64,000 nt of DNA from Myxocyprinus asiaticus (lineage: Eukaryota > Chordata > Actinopteri > Cypriniformes > Catostomidae), in the NCBI RefSeq assembly GCF_019703515.2, contig NC_059373.1:11257281-11321280 (forward strand), given 5' to 3'. The first letter of the stretch is position 1. Each line of letters opens with the position of its first letter. The position numbers and the translations under genes are program-made. Below, one piece after another: positions 50,546 to 62,886 of the stretch. Below the pieces are notes generated by a model. It saw only the letters and a list, made by a program, of their open reading frames with translations. It made no database searches and was not told the DNA's origin.

Positions 50546-50823
50546 TCTTGCCACAACGCTGAACTACCTGCTGAAATGGCCGGGACCTTATCTCGGCTCC
50601 TCAGCACAAAACCTGAATGAGTGGTTGCATACCAGCTCCTTTTATACCCGTATGTCCGGGGGAGTGGCATGCAAATACCACTCGCCAATTCCCATTGGCC
50701 TTTTAAAAAAAAAAGATCAGAGGTGTTTGGGGCTCCCAAGAGTAACCCCTAGTGTCACTACATTGACACAACGTCTCGTTCCCCCCATCAGGAAATGGAG
50801 GTTACGAAAGTAATCATGACGTT

Positions 50824-52240
50824 AGGTTGGGCATTAAGCCCTCTCTTCCATAGTTTTGTCTTTAGTTTGCCTTTTTCTTCTTTTCATAAAGATTTGTATC
50901 ATTTAAAATGTTTCTTTATAATGCATGCATCTTATTTTGTGCCAGCTGTCCACAAGAATCAGCATTTAACTTCAGAGCGTGCTACATACAAATGTGCTTT
51001 CAAAGTAAATTCATTAATGCCGCATTGAATAATTGGTGTAACAGGAGCTTTTATATATAGGTTTTGTGTAGCCACTTAAAGGTACGCTGCCGAAGATTTC
51101 TCATTTAGCTTTTCATTATAAAATAACAAAAAAAAAAAAAAAAACATGATTGAGCCAGTACAAAACTTTGTTTTTTAAAACCCTGTTTTGTACCTTTAAC
51201 TTGTTAAAGTTGTTTTGAACAGTTTTCTTATCTGGCCAACATGAAAAACTGTTAATAATATTTAGAAAGTGTTGAAAAAATGTACACATTATGTTTTTGT
51301 CAAAGGCTAAATATATTTTCACGCATTTAGAGAACAATCGCCCACAGTGTTTATAAGAGGTGTCAGTTGTTGCTTTGCCTCCATGCACACTCTTAGCAAG
51401 TGTTAAAGGAATATTCTGGGTTCAATACAAGTTAAGCTTGAGTTTGTGGCATAATGTTGATTTACCAAAAAGATAAATTTCGACTTGTCCTTCCTTTTCT
51501 TTAAAACAATCAAATAGCACTTACAATTAAGGTGAATGGGGCAAATCTGTAAACTTTAAAATACTCACTGTTTCAAAAGCATAGCCACAAGACGTAAACG
51601 ATATGCATGTAAACACATTTTAATGTGATAAAATTACTTACTAACCTTTTCTGTATAAAGTTATTTACAGTTTTACTATTTCGTTGCCATGATGACATAA
51701 CTCCATTTTTTGATGACGTAACTCCAGGTAACTCCAGTTTTTATTTTTTTCTCCTTCACAATTCTGTTTTGATGTCTATCATGTGATGTGGCCATTTAAA
51801 CACAGTTGGCAGGGCTTAGCTAGATTTCTAGCAGGTCTAGATTTCTAAAATAGAGCACAACAGTCGTGATTCAGATATAAAAATCCCATAAATTTTTTCT
51901 ATAGGCTAATTGATTTTTAACGATAACTTAGAAACTTTTAAAGACAGACCAACCGTGAGCACAGAGGTTGTTAATCGATGGTATATGCCTTTGTTGAAGC
52001 CATCGGTCGGCGTTATTTCAACTTCAGTGTTTAAAAACCATGCTGAATAGTGGAATTCCTGGTGAACAACAACACTACCCATGGTCCAGCAGAGAAAGAT
52101 CCACCAGTCAGAAAACTAAGGCCAAGAAAGCCCAGCAAACGAGCCCAGCAGAGACCATCCTCTTCCATGAAGCACTGGGAATGACACAATCCAGTCCATC
52201 TCCCTTCACCCTCAAACTACTTCTAGTATATACTATATAC
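50824..52240. other. nudcd1 intron with a repeat half-copy
   Basis: Contains a half-copy of the TTGTGGCATAAT foldback family at about 51,401-51,740 (ATTCTGGGTTCAATACAAGT). The rest is unassigned. Confidence 0.5.
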
Positions 52241-52242
52241 TT

Positions 52243-52815
52243 TATATATACACCAATCAGCCACAACATTAAAACCACCTGCCTAATATTGTGTAGGTCC
52301 CCCTCGTGCTGCCAAAACAGCTCCAACCCGCATCTCAGAATAGCATTCTGAGATGCTATTCTTCTCACCACAAATGCAGAGTAGTTATTTGAGTTACCGT
52401 AGACTTTGTCAGTTCAAACCAGTCTGGCCATTCTCTGTTGACCTCGCTCATCAACAAGGCATTTCCGTCCACAGAACTGCCGCTCACTGGATGTTTTTTG
52501 TTTTTGGCGCCATTCTGAGTAAATTCTAGAGACTGTTGTGCGTGAAAATCCTAGGAGATCATCAGTTACAGAAATACTCTAACCAGCCCATCTGGCGCCA
52601 ACAATCATGCCACGGTCCAAATCACTGAGATCAAATTTTTTCCCCATCCTGATGGTTGATGTGAACATTAACTGAAGCTCCTGACCTGTATCTGCATGAT
52701 TTAATGAACTGCACTGCTGCCACATGATTGGCTGATTAGATAATCACATGGATGATTGTTGGTGCCAGACAGGCTTTTTTGAGTATTTCTGTAACTGCTG
52801 ATCTCCTTAATTGTG
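52243..52815 (-). mobile_element. Tc1-related non-autonomous element, second copy
   Basis: Starts ACCAATCAGCCACAACATTA, then AAACCACCTGCCTAATATTG, the reverse complement of the end of the 3,398-3,735 copy. It includes the reverse complement of the HTH-coding stretch near 52,500-52,580. A second, forward copy of TATTTCTGTAACTGCTGATC follows at 52,780, so the element folds back. Confidence 0.65.
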
Positions 52816-54694
52816 GCTCAGTGCAGGATACGGCTTTCTGTGTCAACTTGCAGAAGACCACTTTGTTATTTAGAAAACAGTTATTTGTTAGTAACATGTG
52901 CCATCAAATGGGTAGGCTCTATTTGTCTTTGGCATTTCAATAGTCCGTAGTCAGTAAGCTGTGGTCAAGAGACACCTACACCAGTGGTTTAAAACACAGT
53001 TCTGACCTGATCTTAAAGAAATTATATTGATTTTCATCAGTGTTTTTATTACTAGTCCAACAATTATCTTGTCTTTATCTTCTAAGTTTTCATAAGAGGC
53101 TTTAGATCTTTGTTCTTGAGTTGAGATCTAATGCATTTTAAACCAGGTGTGGTGTAAGAGTGAGTGCAAAACTGCAGAAATATCGCTTTTTCCCTCCTAG
53201 CCTTGCGTGCGGAAAATAACATTCCTGCACTTGACGAGTACAGCTGACTGAGTCTCTTTGACACATAATCAAGGGATCAGTCACTTAAAATCAAGTGGCT
53301 CAAAGTAAAGTCAATAATATTATGGTGGCGTACAACACTTGTAGATTTGAATAGTTCAGAAATATCAATATTTAACTGAAAGCAATCATTTTCACTCATT
53401 TAATCCTTCTAAATGCCACAAATAGTGGCTTTTAGTGTAGGTGCTGCTGCAGCTGTGCTCAGCAAGTCAAAACACTTTTGTCGTTCACTACATAGGTGCA
53501 GTGCAGTATATCCATGTATGCAGGTGTACAAGAGAATGTGAGCCTAATTTCACCTGATTATGAATGATTAGTAAATGATAACTTTTGACGAGCAGAATTT
53601 CTTTGATGTTTAATACATCAAATCATGCAGGGAAAATGAATGCATCAATTATTTTAGAAACCTGGAAGGCGTCTTGTTAAATTTTGATTTAGGCTGTTTT
53701 CACACTGCGTTTGATTGCTTGATCACTCCCTTCTCCCTACTATTGCTTGTCCTTTCCATGGTTCCCTGGGGATCGAACCCATGACCTTGCATTGCTAATT
53801 CCACACTCAAGCAGTGTATCTATAGATCTCATAAAATAATAATAATACAAATAAATGTTTTTTTTTTTTAGTTGTTCAAAACTCTTAAAAAATCTTCCTA
53901 CTTGTTCTAGCTTTTACTTTTGTCTGTTCATGCAGTGCATTTTGTTAAAGCTTTCAGAGCGTTTCTCCTTTACCATAGAATAAAATTCCATGAAGACTCC
54001 CCCCGTCATTTCCTTCATCTTTCTTCTAAATCACTTTCATTGATGCAGTGAAACACATTAACCTTTCCTGAGTGCACTCGCTCACAGATTGCAAAGCCTC
54101 CTTTTTCCAGGTTCTGAGGAGAGCCAATCCCATGTCGACCTCTTCAGAGATTTCAGATTGCATGTTTGTGTCCCTCAGCTGGGTGCTGGAACAGACCTGA
54201 AAGAACTTCACGTTCCCTTTTGCTCGCCTGAAGAGTGGTGCCTCTCCTCCAAGACACACACTTGGCTTTTAACTCGAGCTGTGGTGGTGATGAGTGAAGC
54301 AGACAGCTGACATTTACTGTATATCTCAATGATTTGTATCTCAAGAGCTTCTCACCAGCACTTGAGATGAGGAAAGTGCTTTTTCATTAAATACAGACAG
54401 TATATTGCTGGTTGAGATGTTGAGGGATGCTTATTTTAATATTTGTTGCCATGAGATCTGAAGTAACACATTGCTTTACGTTTGCTTTTGTAGTTTTCTT
54501 AACACAAAGAGGGATTAACTCTGAGTCATGGTCTTCACTTGAATTTATGGGGCCTGGAACTGAATTTTTATGGGTTGAAAAAGAGGTTGCACTACAAATA
54601 ATCATTATAACCATCATTTTCACGTACTGGGTTGTACGTTTTCCATCATACTTTATTTTTAATCTGTCAATAAAATATTATAATGCTTGGTATT
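52816..54694. other. nudcd1 intron, mostly unassigned
   Basis: Holds a SINE fragment at 53,748-53,815. ORFs at 54,026-54,310 on either strand look like chance. The missing nudcd1 exons were looked for here and not found. Confidence 0.45.
53748..53815 (-). repeat. SINE fragment with tRNA B-box
   Basis: On the minus strand: AGCAATGCAAGGTCATGGGT followed by TCGATCCCCAGGGAACCAT, a B-box-like GGTTCGATCCC context of a cyprinid tRNA-derived SINE. The head and tail are missing. Confidence 0.5.
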
Positions 54695-55015
54695 TCCTTG
54701 GTTCAATACATGTTAGGTTCAGTTAACAGCATTTGTGTCAAATTGTTGATTACCACAAAAAATATATCTCAACTCATCCCTTGAGTTGAGTAAGGCATTT
54801 ACAATGGAAGTGAATGGGACCAGTCCGTAAACGTTAAAATACACACAGTTTCAAAAGTAAAGCCACAATACACAAACATTATACGTGTTAACATGATTTA
54901 AGTGTGATAAAATCAGGATTTTACTTGTGTTACGGCATTTACCAGATTACAGGGTTTACTGGTGTTACGTCGTCATGACAACAAATTTGTAATATTGGAT
55001 ATAACTTGACTCACA
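54695..55015 (+). repeat. Half-copy of the TTGTGGCATAAT family
   Basis: TTGGTTCAATACATGTTAGG, then TTACAATGGAAGTGAATGGG and GTTACGTCGTCATGACAACA, matching the 20,541 and 51,401 copies. Confidence 0.65.
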
Positions 55016-56388
55016 CAATTTTTAGGTATGCCTAAAGCCCGTAGCACAAACATGGGGCGTCTTTCATGCCAAAGTGATATTAAGAGTGATGTTTGCTTTA
55101 GCAATCAGCACTAATTGCTGGGATTTTATTTTTGTGAGTTGGTCTTTTTCAGCCCTTCCCCTTCACTTTAAGGTAAGTGATTTGTTAAGTGGTTGGTTAC
55201 ACTACACATTAAGATCAGGATAATTATGCTTTCTAAATCGCTCTTTATGAATAAATGTGAATACATCACAGACCATGACCGGTTTGGCAATCTTTGCATT
55301 CATAAATTAAACATGAGACTGTATAATGTTCTTTTGAAATGGTTCTGGCTGGCACAGCCTGGTGCCCATTCTGGCAAAGCTATAAACATTTTGACCTCTC
55401 ACCAAGAAACCGAACAGCAGAGTGTTTGATTCTGAACATAACAAAACAGAGGTTTTAAGGGCCTTTATTTTAAGATGTGTTTCATTATAGCCCTCCTGTT
55501 CTCTTTGTGTGCTGGTGTTGACGCCATAATTGTACACACCAATGGGGTCACATACATTCGCTCTTTCATAACCGATACATTTCACAACCTCGTAATAGCA
55601 GTGGCTGGCGAAGTTTGCTTTGTGTGCTGTGAGTTTGTTCCTGTGCTGTGAGTTTTGCAGTACGTTAGGTCATGCAAAGAAAATCGGAGGAGACGGTATA
55701 AACTTTTTAACAATCTATTAATTGTTTGAACTTTCATGGATAAGGCAAATGTAGAATGCATTGCGATTCACTCAAGGAAAAATAGGTGGTTCTAAATTGA
55801 GAAAAATATTGACTATTAATATATTTAAATTTAATTCAAGATTGCATCAATAAAAATAGTTTAATCTTTTTTTTAAAAGTTTACTGTCTTACTCAGTATT
55901 TGTGTTTGCCATGTAGTTGTTTGGGGTTTGTTTTTGAATTTTTAAATTTTGCGTATTAAAGTATGATTCTCTTAGCTTAGCTATGCTAAGCTAGTTGTTA
56001 AATGTCAGACTTAATAGAACGCAACATTGGGGCTCTGGAAGTAAAAATCCCATTAAGTTTTTCCACAAGGGCACTTATTTTTAACAGTAATATTTATACC
56101 TTTAAAGACAGACCTACCGTGAGTTCAGAGGTTGTTGTTGCCATCAGTCCACATTATTTTAACTTCTTGGTTAAAAGATTGATGAAAATTTCTGATGAAG
56201 AACTACACTACCCATGATCCAGAAGGGAAACAGTCCCCCAATCTGAGAATCATGGCAAAAAAAAAAAAAAAAAAAAAGAGTGCCAAACAAGTTCTGCAGC
56301 GACTGCTCACTTTCACGACGCACTGTAAACGATGCAATAGTCAGTTTCCCTTCACTCTCAGACTATTATATTTTCAAATACAGTGGTG
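55016..56388. other. nudcd1 intron, unassigned
   Basis: AT-rich; A-run at 56,257-56,277. Short motifs near 56,030-56,220 resemble sequence at 51,890-52,090 (GACAGACCTACCGTGAG; AACTACACTACCCATG), suggesting a shared unnamed repeat. No gene. Confidence 0.45.
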
Positions 56389-56390
56389 GC

Positions 56391-57621
56391 CAAAAATGTT
56401 GGCACCCTTGGTAAATATGAGAAAAGAAGGCTGTGAAAAATATATCCTTATTGTTTATCCTTTTGGTCTTTCATTCAAAATATTCACACACACAAAAAAT
56501 CCTCATAGATAACAAACAATTCCAAACACAACACAAGTTTTATCCAAAAAAAAAAAAAAAAAAAAACTCATATTTTTGTCAAATATATGTGTGGCACAAT
56601 TATTGCCACCCTTTTATTCAATACTTTGTGCGATTTCCCTTTGCCAAGATAACAGCTCTGAGTCTTCTCCTATAATGCCTAATGAGGTTGGAGAACACAT
56701 GGCAAGTGATCTGAGACCATTCCTCCATACAGAATCTCTCCAGATACTTCAAATTCAGAGGTCCACACTGGTGCACTCACTTCTTCAGTTCACCACACAT
56801 GTTTTCTATGGGGTTCAGGTCAGGGGACTGGGATGGCCATGGCATAACCTCGATTTTGTGATCAGTGAACTATTTTTGTGTTGATTTTGATGTTTGTTTT
56901 GGATCATTGTCCTGCTGGAATATCCAACCACAGCCCATTTTAAGCTTTCTGGCAGAGGCGGCCAGATTTAGATTTTTTTATCTGTTGGTATTTGATAGAG
57001 TCCATGATGCCATGTATCTGAACAAGATGTCCAGGACCTCTGGCATAAAAACAGCCCCACAACATTAAAGATCCACCACCATATTTAACCATGGGCATGA
57101 GGTACTTTTCCATATGGCTACCTCTTTGTGTGCGCCAAACTCATCTCTGGTGTTCACCGCCAAAGAAAATCTATTTTTGTTTCGTCTGACCATAGAACCC
57201 GGTCCCATTTGAAGTTCCAGTAGTGTCTGGCAAACTGAAGATGCTTGAATTTGTTGTTGGAGGGAGCAGAGGCTTTTTTCTTGAAACCCTTCCAAGCAAC
57301 TTGTGAAGTAGGTTTTGGAGACTTTCTGACCCCAAGACCCAACTAATTCCTGCATATCTCCAGCTGTGATCCTTGGAGAATTTTTGGCCACTCAAACCAT
57401 CCTCCTCACCGTGCGTGGAGACAATATAGACACACATCCTCTTTTAGGCCGATTCGTAACATCTCCAGTTGATTGGCACCTCTTAAGTATTGCCATGATG
57501 GTGGAAATGGGTATTTTCAATGCTTTAGCTATTTTCTTAAACTCACTTCCCATTTTATGAAGCTCAACAACCTTTTGCTGCACATCAGAACTATATTCTT
57601 TGGTCTTACCCATTGTGGGTA
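56391..57621 (-). mobile_element. Third Tc1-like transposon, 5' end truncated
   Basis: After TA (56,389-56,390) the end reads CAGTGGTGGCCAAAAATGTT then GGCACCC. The transposase is on the minus strand: start near 57,612 (MGKTKEYSSDVQQKVVELHK, IAKALKIPISTIMAILK), WSDETKID near 57,185, then DNDPKQTSK and [13 protein letters not shown] near 56,820-56,920, ending about 56,610. Frames are broken in several places. The other terminal repeat is missing: the element stops just upstream of its start codon, where an unrelated repeat begins. Confidence 0.88.
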
Positions 57622-58400
57622 AAACATTCATAACACACATCACTTCAAAGCAGCTTTACAGAAAATCATGCTTTAACAGAAAATGAAACTGTAATATCTA
57701 TAAATTCTTAGAGTCAGCACTGTGTAGTTTGATTAAATATGATTGTAAATTGTGTATCAAAATAAATAATTAAATAGTTAAATGATAATTGTATTTAGAA
57801 CCCCAGTGAGCAAGCCGAAGGCAACTGTGGCAAGGAACTCCAAACTCCATAAGATGTTGTTTAATGGAGAAAAATAATCTTGGGAGAAACCAGGCTCACT
57901 GTGGGGGCCAGTTCCCCTCTGGCAGCATGAATGTAATGCCAATATTAGTTATTTATGTGCAGTGCAGGTCATGGTTTAAAATTGTAAACTAAGTAAGTGT
58001 TAAGGGCCAGTGTTTTAACAAAGATTTTGTATGAACTGTAAAATGAATGACTAATGTCTTTGAAGTCCATCCTGGATTAACTGTAGAAGTTCACATAGAT
58101 GCATTGTCCTTTGTTAGTTGGCTAATGAAGGCTTATGTTGGCAATTAATTGATAGTCTATGTATTCCATTTCAAGAGTGTAGTCCATCAATAAACAAAGG
58201 TGATGCAGGCAGAGATCAATGGGGTGCATATCAGTTCAACCGGCAGGTCATATCGGTGGGGTCCATCCTAAATCCATGGTTCAGGCAGTGGCATATAAAG
58301 TATCAGATGTCTTACAGTTGGAGTTGGCATCAGTTTATCCTTTGATATCCATCGTAAAAGACTGAAGTGATGTCTGGCTAGCACCGGCTGTAGTTTGTCG
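57622..58400 (+). repeat. Interspersed repeat (TTCAAAGCAGCTTTACAG family), long copy
   Basis: Starts TTCATAACACACATCACTTC then AAAGCAGCTTTACAGAAAAT, as at 20,460. It runs on through AACCCCAGTGAGCAAGCCGA and GGGGGCCAGTTCCCCTCTGG. Commonly repeated in cyprinid genomes. The 3' boundary is uncertain. Confidence 0.55.
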
Positions 58401-59050
58401 TCATCACTCATTTAATGTCTGAATGACAGTGTTGGCAATTTAGAACTCTTTTGACTGTGTGAAGCTGTCACTTGTTGAAAAATGGCCACCACGAATTGCT
58501 CTGAATTTAATATGCAGTGGCGCTCATCAAGTGAGCAGAGCAAGAGGCGGTTTGGAAAATGACAGTTTCAAGTAGATTGTTGGCAGCCAACATTGAACAG
58601 CTGGATTTTAGGACAAGTGTAAAATCAGAGGTACAAAAATGTCACTGAGAATTGAAGTCATCTTATAATTTTCAGAAGGATAATGATTCATAACATTAGA
58701 GAAAATTTACGTCACGTCTGTGATGATCAAACATAATGATAGTTTACCAACAGCTGCCAAAATGGTGGTCACTTTGCTGTTGTTTACTCTTGTCGCCTCG
58801 ATCCCACTGTCGTTTCAGATGGACGCCTCATAATAGGGGCTTTTGTGAAAATGTGTACGTAGGTCTTTTTTTTTTCATTTCTATTGGAGTGATGATGTAT
58901 TTGACAGAAGGTAGAATGAAAAATAGGATTCAAAAGAAATCAATGTCCATTCATAATTATTTTCCCTCACAACCCCGAACTCTCCTGTTGAGATACAAGA
59001 CAAATCCTAAAGACTTAAGGGCCAACTACAAGGGGAATATACTGTAAATA
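58401..59050. other. nudcd1 intron, unassigned
   Basis: No gene or ordered repeat recognised. Confidence 0.45.
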
Positions 59051-59054
59051 ATCA

Positions 59055-61690
59055 TAAAAAAAAAACAAATATACAGCAAGTTCAAGACAATTCAATACTG
59101 ACCAACTGTAAAATGGCTCCAATATTATTCAAATGAACCAATGTGGAAGTACACATAATTACACTCAACAATATACAAATAATAACATACACTGTACAGT
59201 ATACAATACACACCATATAGATACACATTATTCAATAAAAAAATAAAAAAACAAAAATATATAAAAAAAGTATATATAGTATATATAGAATGTACAGTAT
59301 TGTACTGTATTGACATTCAGGCTGTCGGTTGATAGTCAGTTGTTAAGAGAGAATATAATACAATAATAATATAATTTATGACAGTCCGCTATGTGTTGCC
59401 ACACAGTCATGTGTGTACAAGGAATACAGTAGTGGGCTGAGAACACAACCCTGTGGGGCTCCAGTGTTGAGGGTCAGTGATGAGGAGATGTTGCTGCCTA
59501 TTCTAACCACCTGGCGTCTGCTTGACAGGAAGTCCAGGATCCAGCTGCACAGCGAGCTGTTTAAGCCCAGAACCCGGAGTTTCTCATCTAGCTTGGAGGG
59601 CACTATGGTGTTGAATGCTGAGCTGTAGTCTACAAACAGCATTCTCACATAAGTGTTCTTTTTTTCCAGGTGGGAGAGAGCAGTGTGTATTGTAGATGCA
59701 ATGGCATCATCAGTGGAGCGGCTGTTGTGGTAAGCAAACTGCAGCGGGTCAAGAGAGAGAGGCAATACAGAGCAGATGTAATCTCTGATTAGTCTCTCAA
59801 AGCATTTGCTGATGATGGGGGTCAGAGCAACAAGACGCCAGTCATTTAAGCAAGTTATTTTTGATTGCTTTGGAACAGGCACAATGGTGGATGTTTTAAA
59901 GCATGTGGGGACTACAGACAAAGAGAGGGAAAGGTTGAAAATGTCCATAAAAATACCAGCCAGCTGGTTCGCGCACGCTCGATGACGCAGCCCGGAATGC
60001 CGTCTGGGCCCGCGGCTTTGCGGATATTCACCCGTCGGAAGGATCGGGTTACATCCGCTACAGAGACGGAGAGTGAACTAACCTCTGTAGCTTCAGCCGC
60101 GAGAGCTCTCTCCATGAGGGCAGTGTTATTTCCCTCAAAACGAGCATAAAAAGTATTTAGCTCATCCGGGAGAGAGGCAGCGGTGTTCATGGCGGAGTTT
60201 TTATTCCCTTTAAAGTCCGTGATGATGTTAATTCCCTGCCACATGCTTCTAGAGTTGGTGGTGTTAAACTGTCCTTCAATCTTGCTCCTGTACTGGCGTT
60301 TTGCGGTTCTGATAGTTTTTCGGAGGGCATAACTGGCTTGTTTATGCTCCTCCGCGTTCCCGGAATTAAAAGCGGAGGTCCGCACATTAAGTGCCGCGTG
60401 AACATCGTTATTTATCCATGGTTTCTGATTCGGATAGATCCGTATTGTTCTGGTCGGAACCACGTCCTCCACACACTTTTTGATGAAACACATTACGCCA
60501 TCAGCGTAAAGCTCGATGTCGTCATCAGAGGCGGACCGGAACATCTCCCAGTCCGTGTGATCAAAACAGTCTTATAGCATAGAGTCTGATTGGTCTGACC
60601 AGCACTGGATCGTTCTGAGGGTGGGTGCTTCCTGTTTCAGTTTCTGCCTGTAAGCAGGCAGAAGCAGAATGGAAGAGTGGTCCGATTTGCCAAATGGTGG
60701 GCGGGGGAGGGATTTGTAGCCATCCCGGAAGGGAGAGTAGCAATAGTCCAAAACCCGTTCCCCTCGTGTGTTGAAACTAATGTGCTGGCGGTATTTTGGT
60801 GCGACTGATTTTAAACTGGCTTTATTAAAGTCCCCAGTCACAATGAACGCGGCATCAGGGTGCGCGGTTTCCTGCTCACTTATACTCCCATACAGTTCCT
60901 TGAGTGCCCGGTCTGTGTCGGCTTGTGGGGGAATGTACACAGCTGTGATAATGACCGCTGTGAATTCCCTTGGTAGCCAGAATGGTCGACACAGAAGCGT
61001 AAGAAATTCCAGATCAGGAGAGCAGAAAGACTTGACAGAATGTACATTCCTCTGATCACACCAGGATTTGTTGATCATAAAACATACACCACCTCCTCTG
61101 CTTTTACCTGAGAGGTCTTTCGCTCTGTCCGCTCGGTGCACGGAGAACCCCACGGGTTCAATGGCTGAGTCTGGAATCTCCGCAGACATCCAAGTTTCCG
61201 TAAGGCAGATAATGCAGTAGTCCCTTGTATCTCGTTGGAAAGAGATCCGCGCTTTCAGCTCGCAGAGTTTGTTATCCAGAGACTGAACATTTGCCAGTAG
61301 AATAGTGGGTAGCGGGGGTCGATTTGCGTGGCGTCTTACTCTGATGAGAACGCCGGCTCTGTTTCCCCTTTTCCTTTTGCGTTTCCGCGGCCGTGCTGCC
61401 CAGACAAAGGGCTCCGCTTGCGTGTTTGTAAACAGCAGGTCGGCATTGAGAAATTTGAAGTCCGGTTTACGGTGTGAAATTGCTGAACCAATGTCCAAAA
61501 GTGTTTGTCTGTCGTAGACAATAAGGCAGACAACATCCAAGACAAAAAACATAAGAATTGTGAACAAAACAAACAAAACACTACTATGTTGTGTCGGAGC
61601 ATTTAATGCACTTGGTAGGGCCAAACATACATTACCCATCACTGTTATGTAGTAGATCACTTAAACTATCAATTTACTTTGTTCAGATGT
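59055..61690 (-). mobile_element. L2/CR1-type LINE, defective
   Basis: Minus-strand non-LTR retrotransposon. Endonuclease region 60,575-61,660 has LLANVQSLDNKLCELKARIS, CLTETWMS, GGGVCFMINKSWC, VYIPPQADTDRAL, TGDFNKASL, LDYCYSP and SDHSSILLLPAYR. TAA at 60,572 ends it early; the same frame continues (60,544-59,912: [37 protein letters not shown]). A one-base slip near 59,975 leads to the reverse transcriptase (59,376-59,948: [57 protein letters not shown]). The sequence leaves the frame after DCVATH, just before the catalytic FADD block. The AT-rich 59,055-59,375 segment may be its 3' UTR after an internal deletion. Both outer limits are approximate. Confidence 0.88.
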
Positions 61691-61874
61691 AACTTAAGCA
61701 ATGAAAAGAATAAAAGTACTACAGATTCCTGAAAATTTGTAATCCTCATTAAAAGTGCAATATGTAATTTTTTCAGGGTTAAAATACTTGTAGTTTTCTC
61801 TGCATATTAAGGGGTATTTTAACAATACAAAATGACACACATCACCTTTAATTTGATTCTTTCTCTCGGTTCAG
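61691..61874. other. End of the last nudcd1 intron
   Basis: Short AT-rich stretch ending in a good acceptor (TTTCTCTCGGTTCAG). Confidence 0.6.
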
Positions 61875-62161
61875 GTTATGTGCAAGCTTCCAAACGTGAT
61901 AAAAAGTTTGCGACTTGTGCCCCTAACTTCTCATACGCTGCTCTCGGGGAGTGCCTCAGGCGAGTTTTCATTTACCGTCAGCCCACGCTGGTCAACACTG
62001 TGCTCTTCAACCGGAAACAGGGCCGGAAAATCGGGCAGGTCGCTAAGCAACAAGTAGTCAACCTGGACAGCAATGAGCTTATACTAGGATTCAGGGCCAC
62101 TAATGAGAGAATGTTCGTCCTGAACACCAACAGCCTGTTTGTTCTGAAAGTGAACAATTAA
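61875..62161 (+). pseudogene. nudcd1: nudcd1 last exon (intact)
   Basis: Reads [60 protein letters not shown] and ends LFVLKVNN with TAA at 62,159-62,161. Acceptor CTCGGTTCAG. Very well preserved compared with the middle exons. Confidence 0.92.
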
Positions 62162-62347
62162 CATTTTCCAGTATTATTGGAGGATGAAGTATTGTTGGAG
62201 GATGAATTGATTCTAAATTCTGCTCTAAGGTTGTTCAGGGTCTATTTGAAACAAGTGCACTGCTGATTCCCTGCAAATGAACATTTCATTTAATTTCTAT
62301 TGGCCTGGATTTCAGTGTAGTGTTGCAAGTGTAATCCTTCTAGTATT

Positions 62348-62886
62348 TAAAGGGGTAATTCACCCAAAAATGAATATTCTGTCATCATTTACTCACCCTC
62401 TTGTTGTTCCTAGCCGGTATGACTTTCATTTTTGTGTGGAACACAAAAGGAAGCATTTTGAATGAATGGGAACAAGAGCCTTTAAGCTTCAAAAAGGATG
62501 CGAAATCATAAAAGTAGTCCATATGACTTTTGTGCTATATTCCAAGTCCTCTGAAAACATTGCAACTTCTCTTATGAATTCTCAAGAATGTGGAGAGCTA
62601 GATTTTTTGTGAATAATGACTTAAATTTGAATCTGTTCCTTACATAAAGTCTTCAGAAGACTTGGAATATAGCAAACAAGTTGTATGGACTACTTTTATA
62701 ATTGGTTTCGATGCTTGAAAGCACCAGTCCTCATTTAATTAATTTGCATGAAAAAAAATTACCAATACATTCTTAAAACAAACTCCTTTGGAAGAAGAAT
62801 GAAAACAAAATCATGCATGTTTGGAATGTCATGAGGGTGTGTTAATAGTTTGAAGAATTCTCATTTTTGGTTGAACTATTCCTTCC
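62348..62886. repeat. Foldback MITE, copy C
   Basis: Left end TTAAAGGGGTAATTCACCC, right end TTTTTGGTTGAACTATTCC. Inner inverted pair: GACTTTTGTGCTATATTCCA and, diverged, GACTTGGAATATAGCAAAC. Located just past the nudcd1 stop codon. Confidence 0.8.

Larger units (their letters stand above)
47003..50823 (+). mobile_element. DIRS-type tyrosine-recombinase retroelement, internally deleted
   Basis: Both ends carry GTT (47,003-47,005; 50,821-50,823) and no target duplication. Inverted terminal repeats: left about 47,019-47,190, right about 50,615-50,800 (for example CATGCCACTCCCCCGGACAT left, ATGTCCGGGGGAGTGGCATG right). An internal complementary region (50,441-50,545) carries complements of both outer ends meeting at AGGGAACGTC. 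Coding order: gag-like start (47,426, MPFRLCDIPGCGHYLSASDG), fused abruptly to the late part of the reverse transcriptase (LNYLDNWLILAHSEEL), RNase H (VTTDASKMGWGAV, CLELLAVLLAL, VWTDNTATVAYINRQ), tyrosine recombinase (48,885-50,054). Most of gag and the RT palm are missing, with frameshifts and stops elsewhere. Not autonomous. Confidence 0.92.
26426..62161 (+). pseudogene. nudcd1: NudC domain-containing protein 1 (NUDCD1) relic
   Basis: NUDCD1 is a ~580-residue protein with a CS/p23-like domain that serves as an HSP90 co-factor-type adaptor. Six plus-strand exons are recognised: 26,426-26,580, 35,193-35,377, 36,448-~36,612, 37,672-~37,824, 46,657-46,821 and 61,875-62,161. The first and last of these are open, and the last ends at a normal position ([11 protein letters not shown]). 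The four middle exons each contain a frame-breaking change. The exon with the initiator Met and the exons between the CS domain and the last exon (about 140 residues) were not found. Introns hold a DIRS element, a Tc1-like element, a LINE and many MITEs. Assembly error could explain one lesion but hardly four plus missing exons. Best read as a decaying duplicate, partly still conserved in its 5' and 3' exons. Confidence 0.87.

Noticed and set aside
54026..54344. Overlapping ORFs on both strands, checked for missing nudcd1 exons
   Set aside because: No NUDCD1-like residues in any frame; no splice-site pattern.
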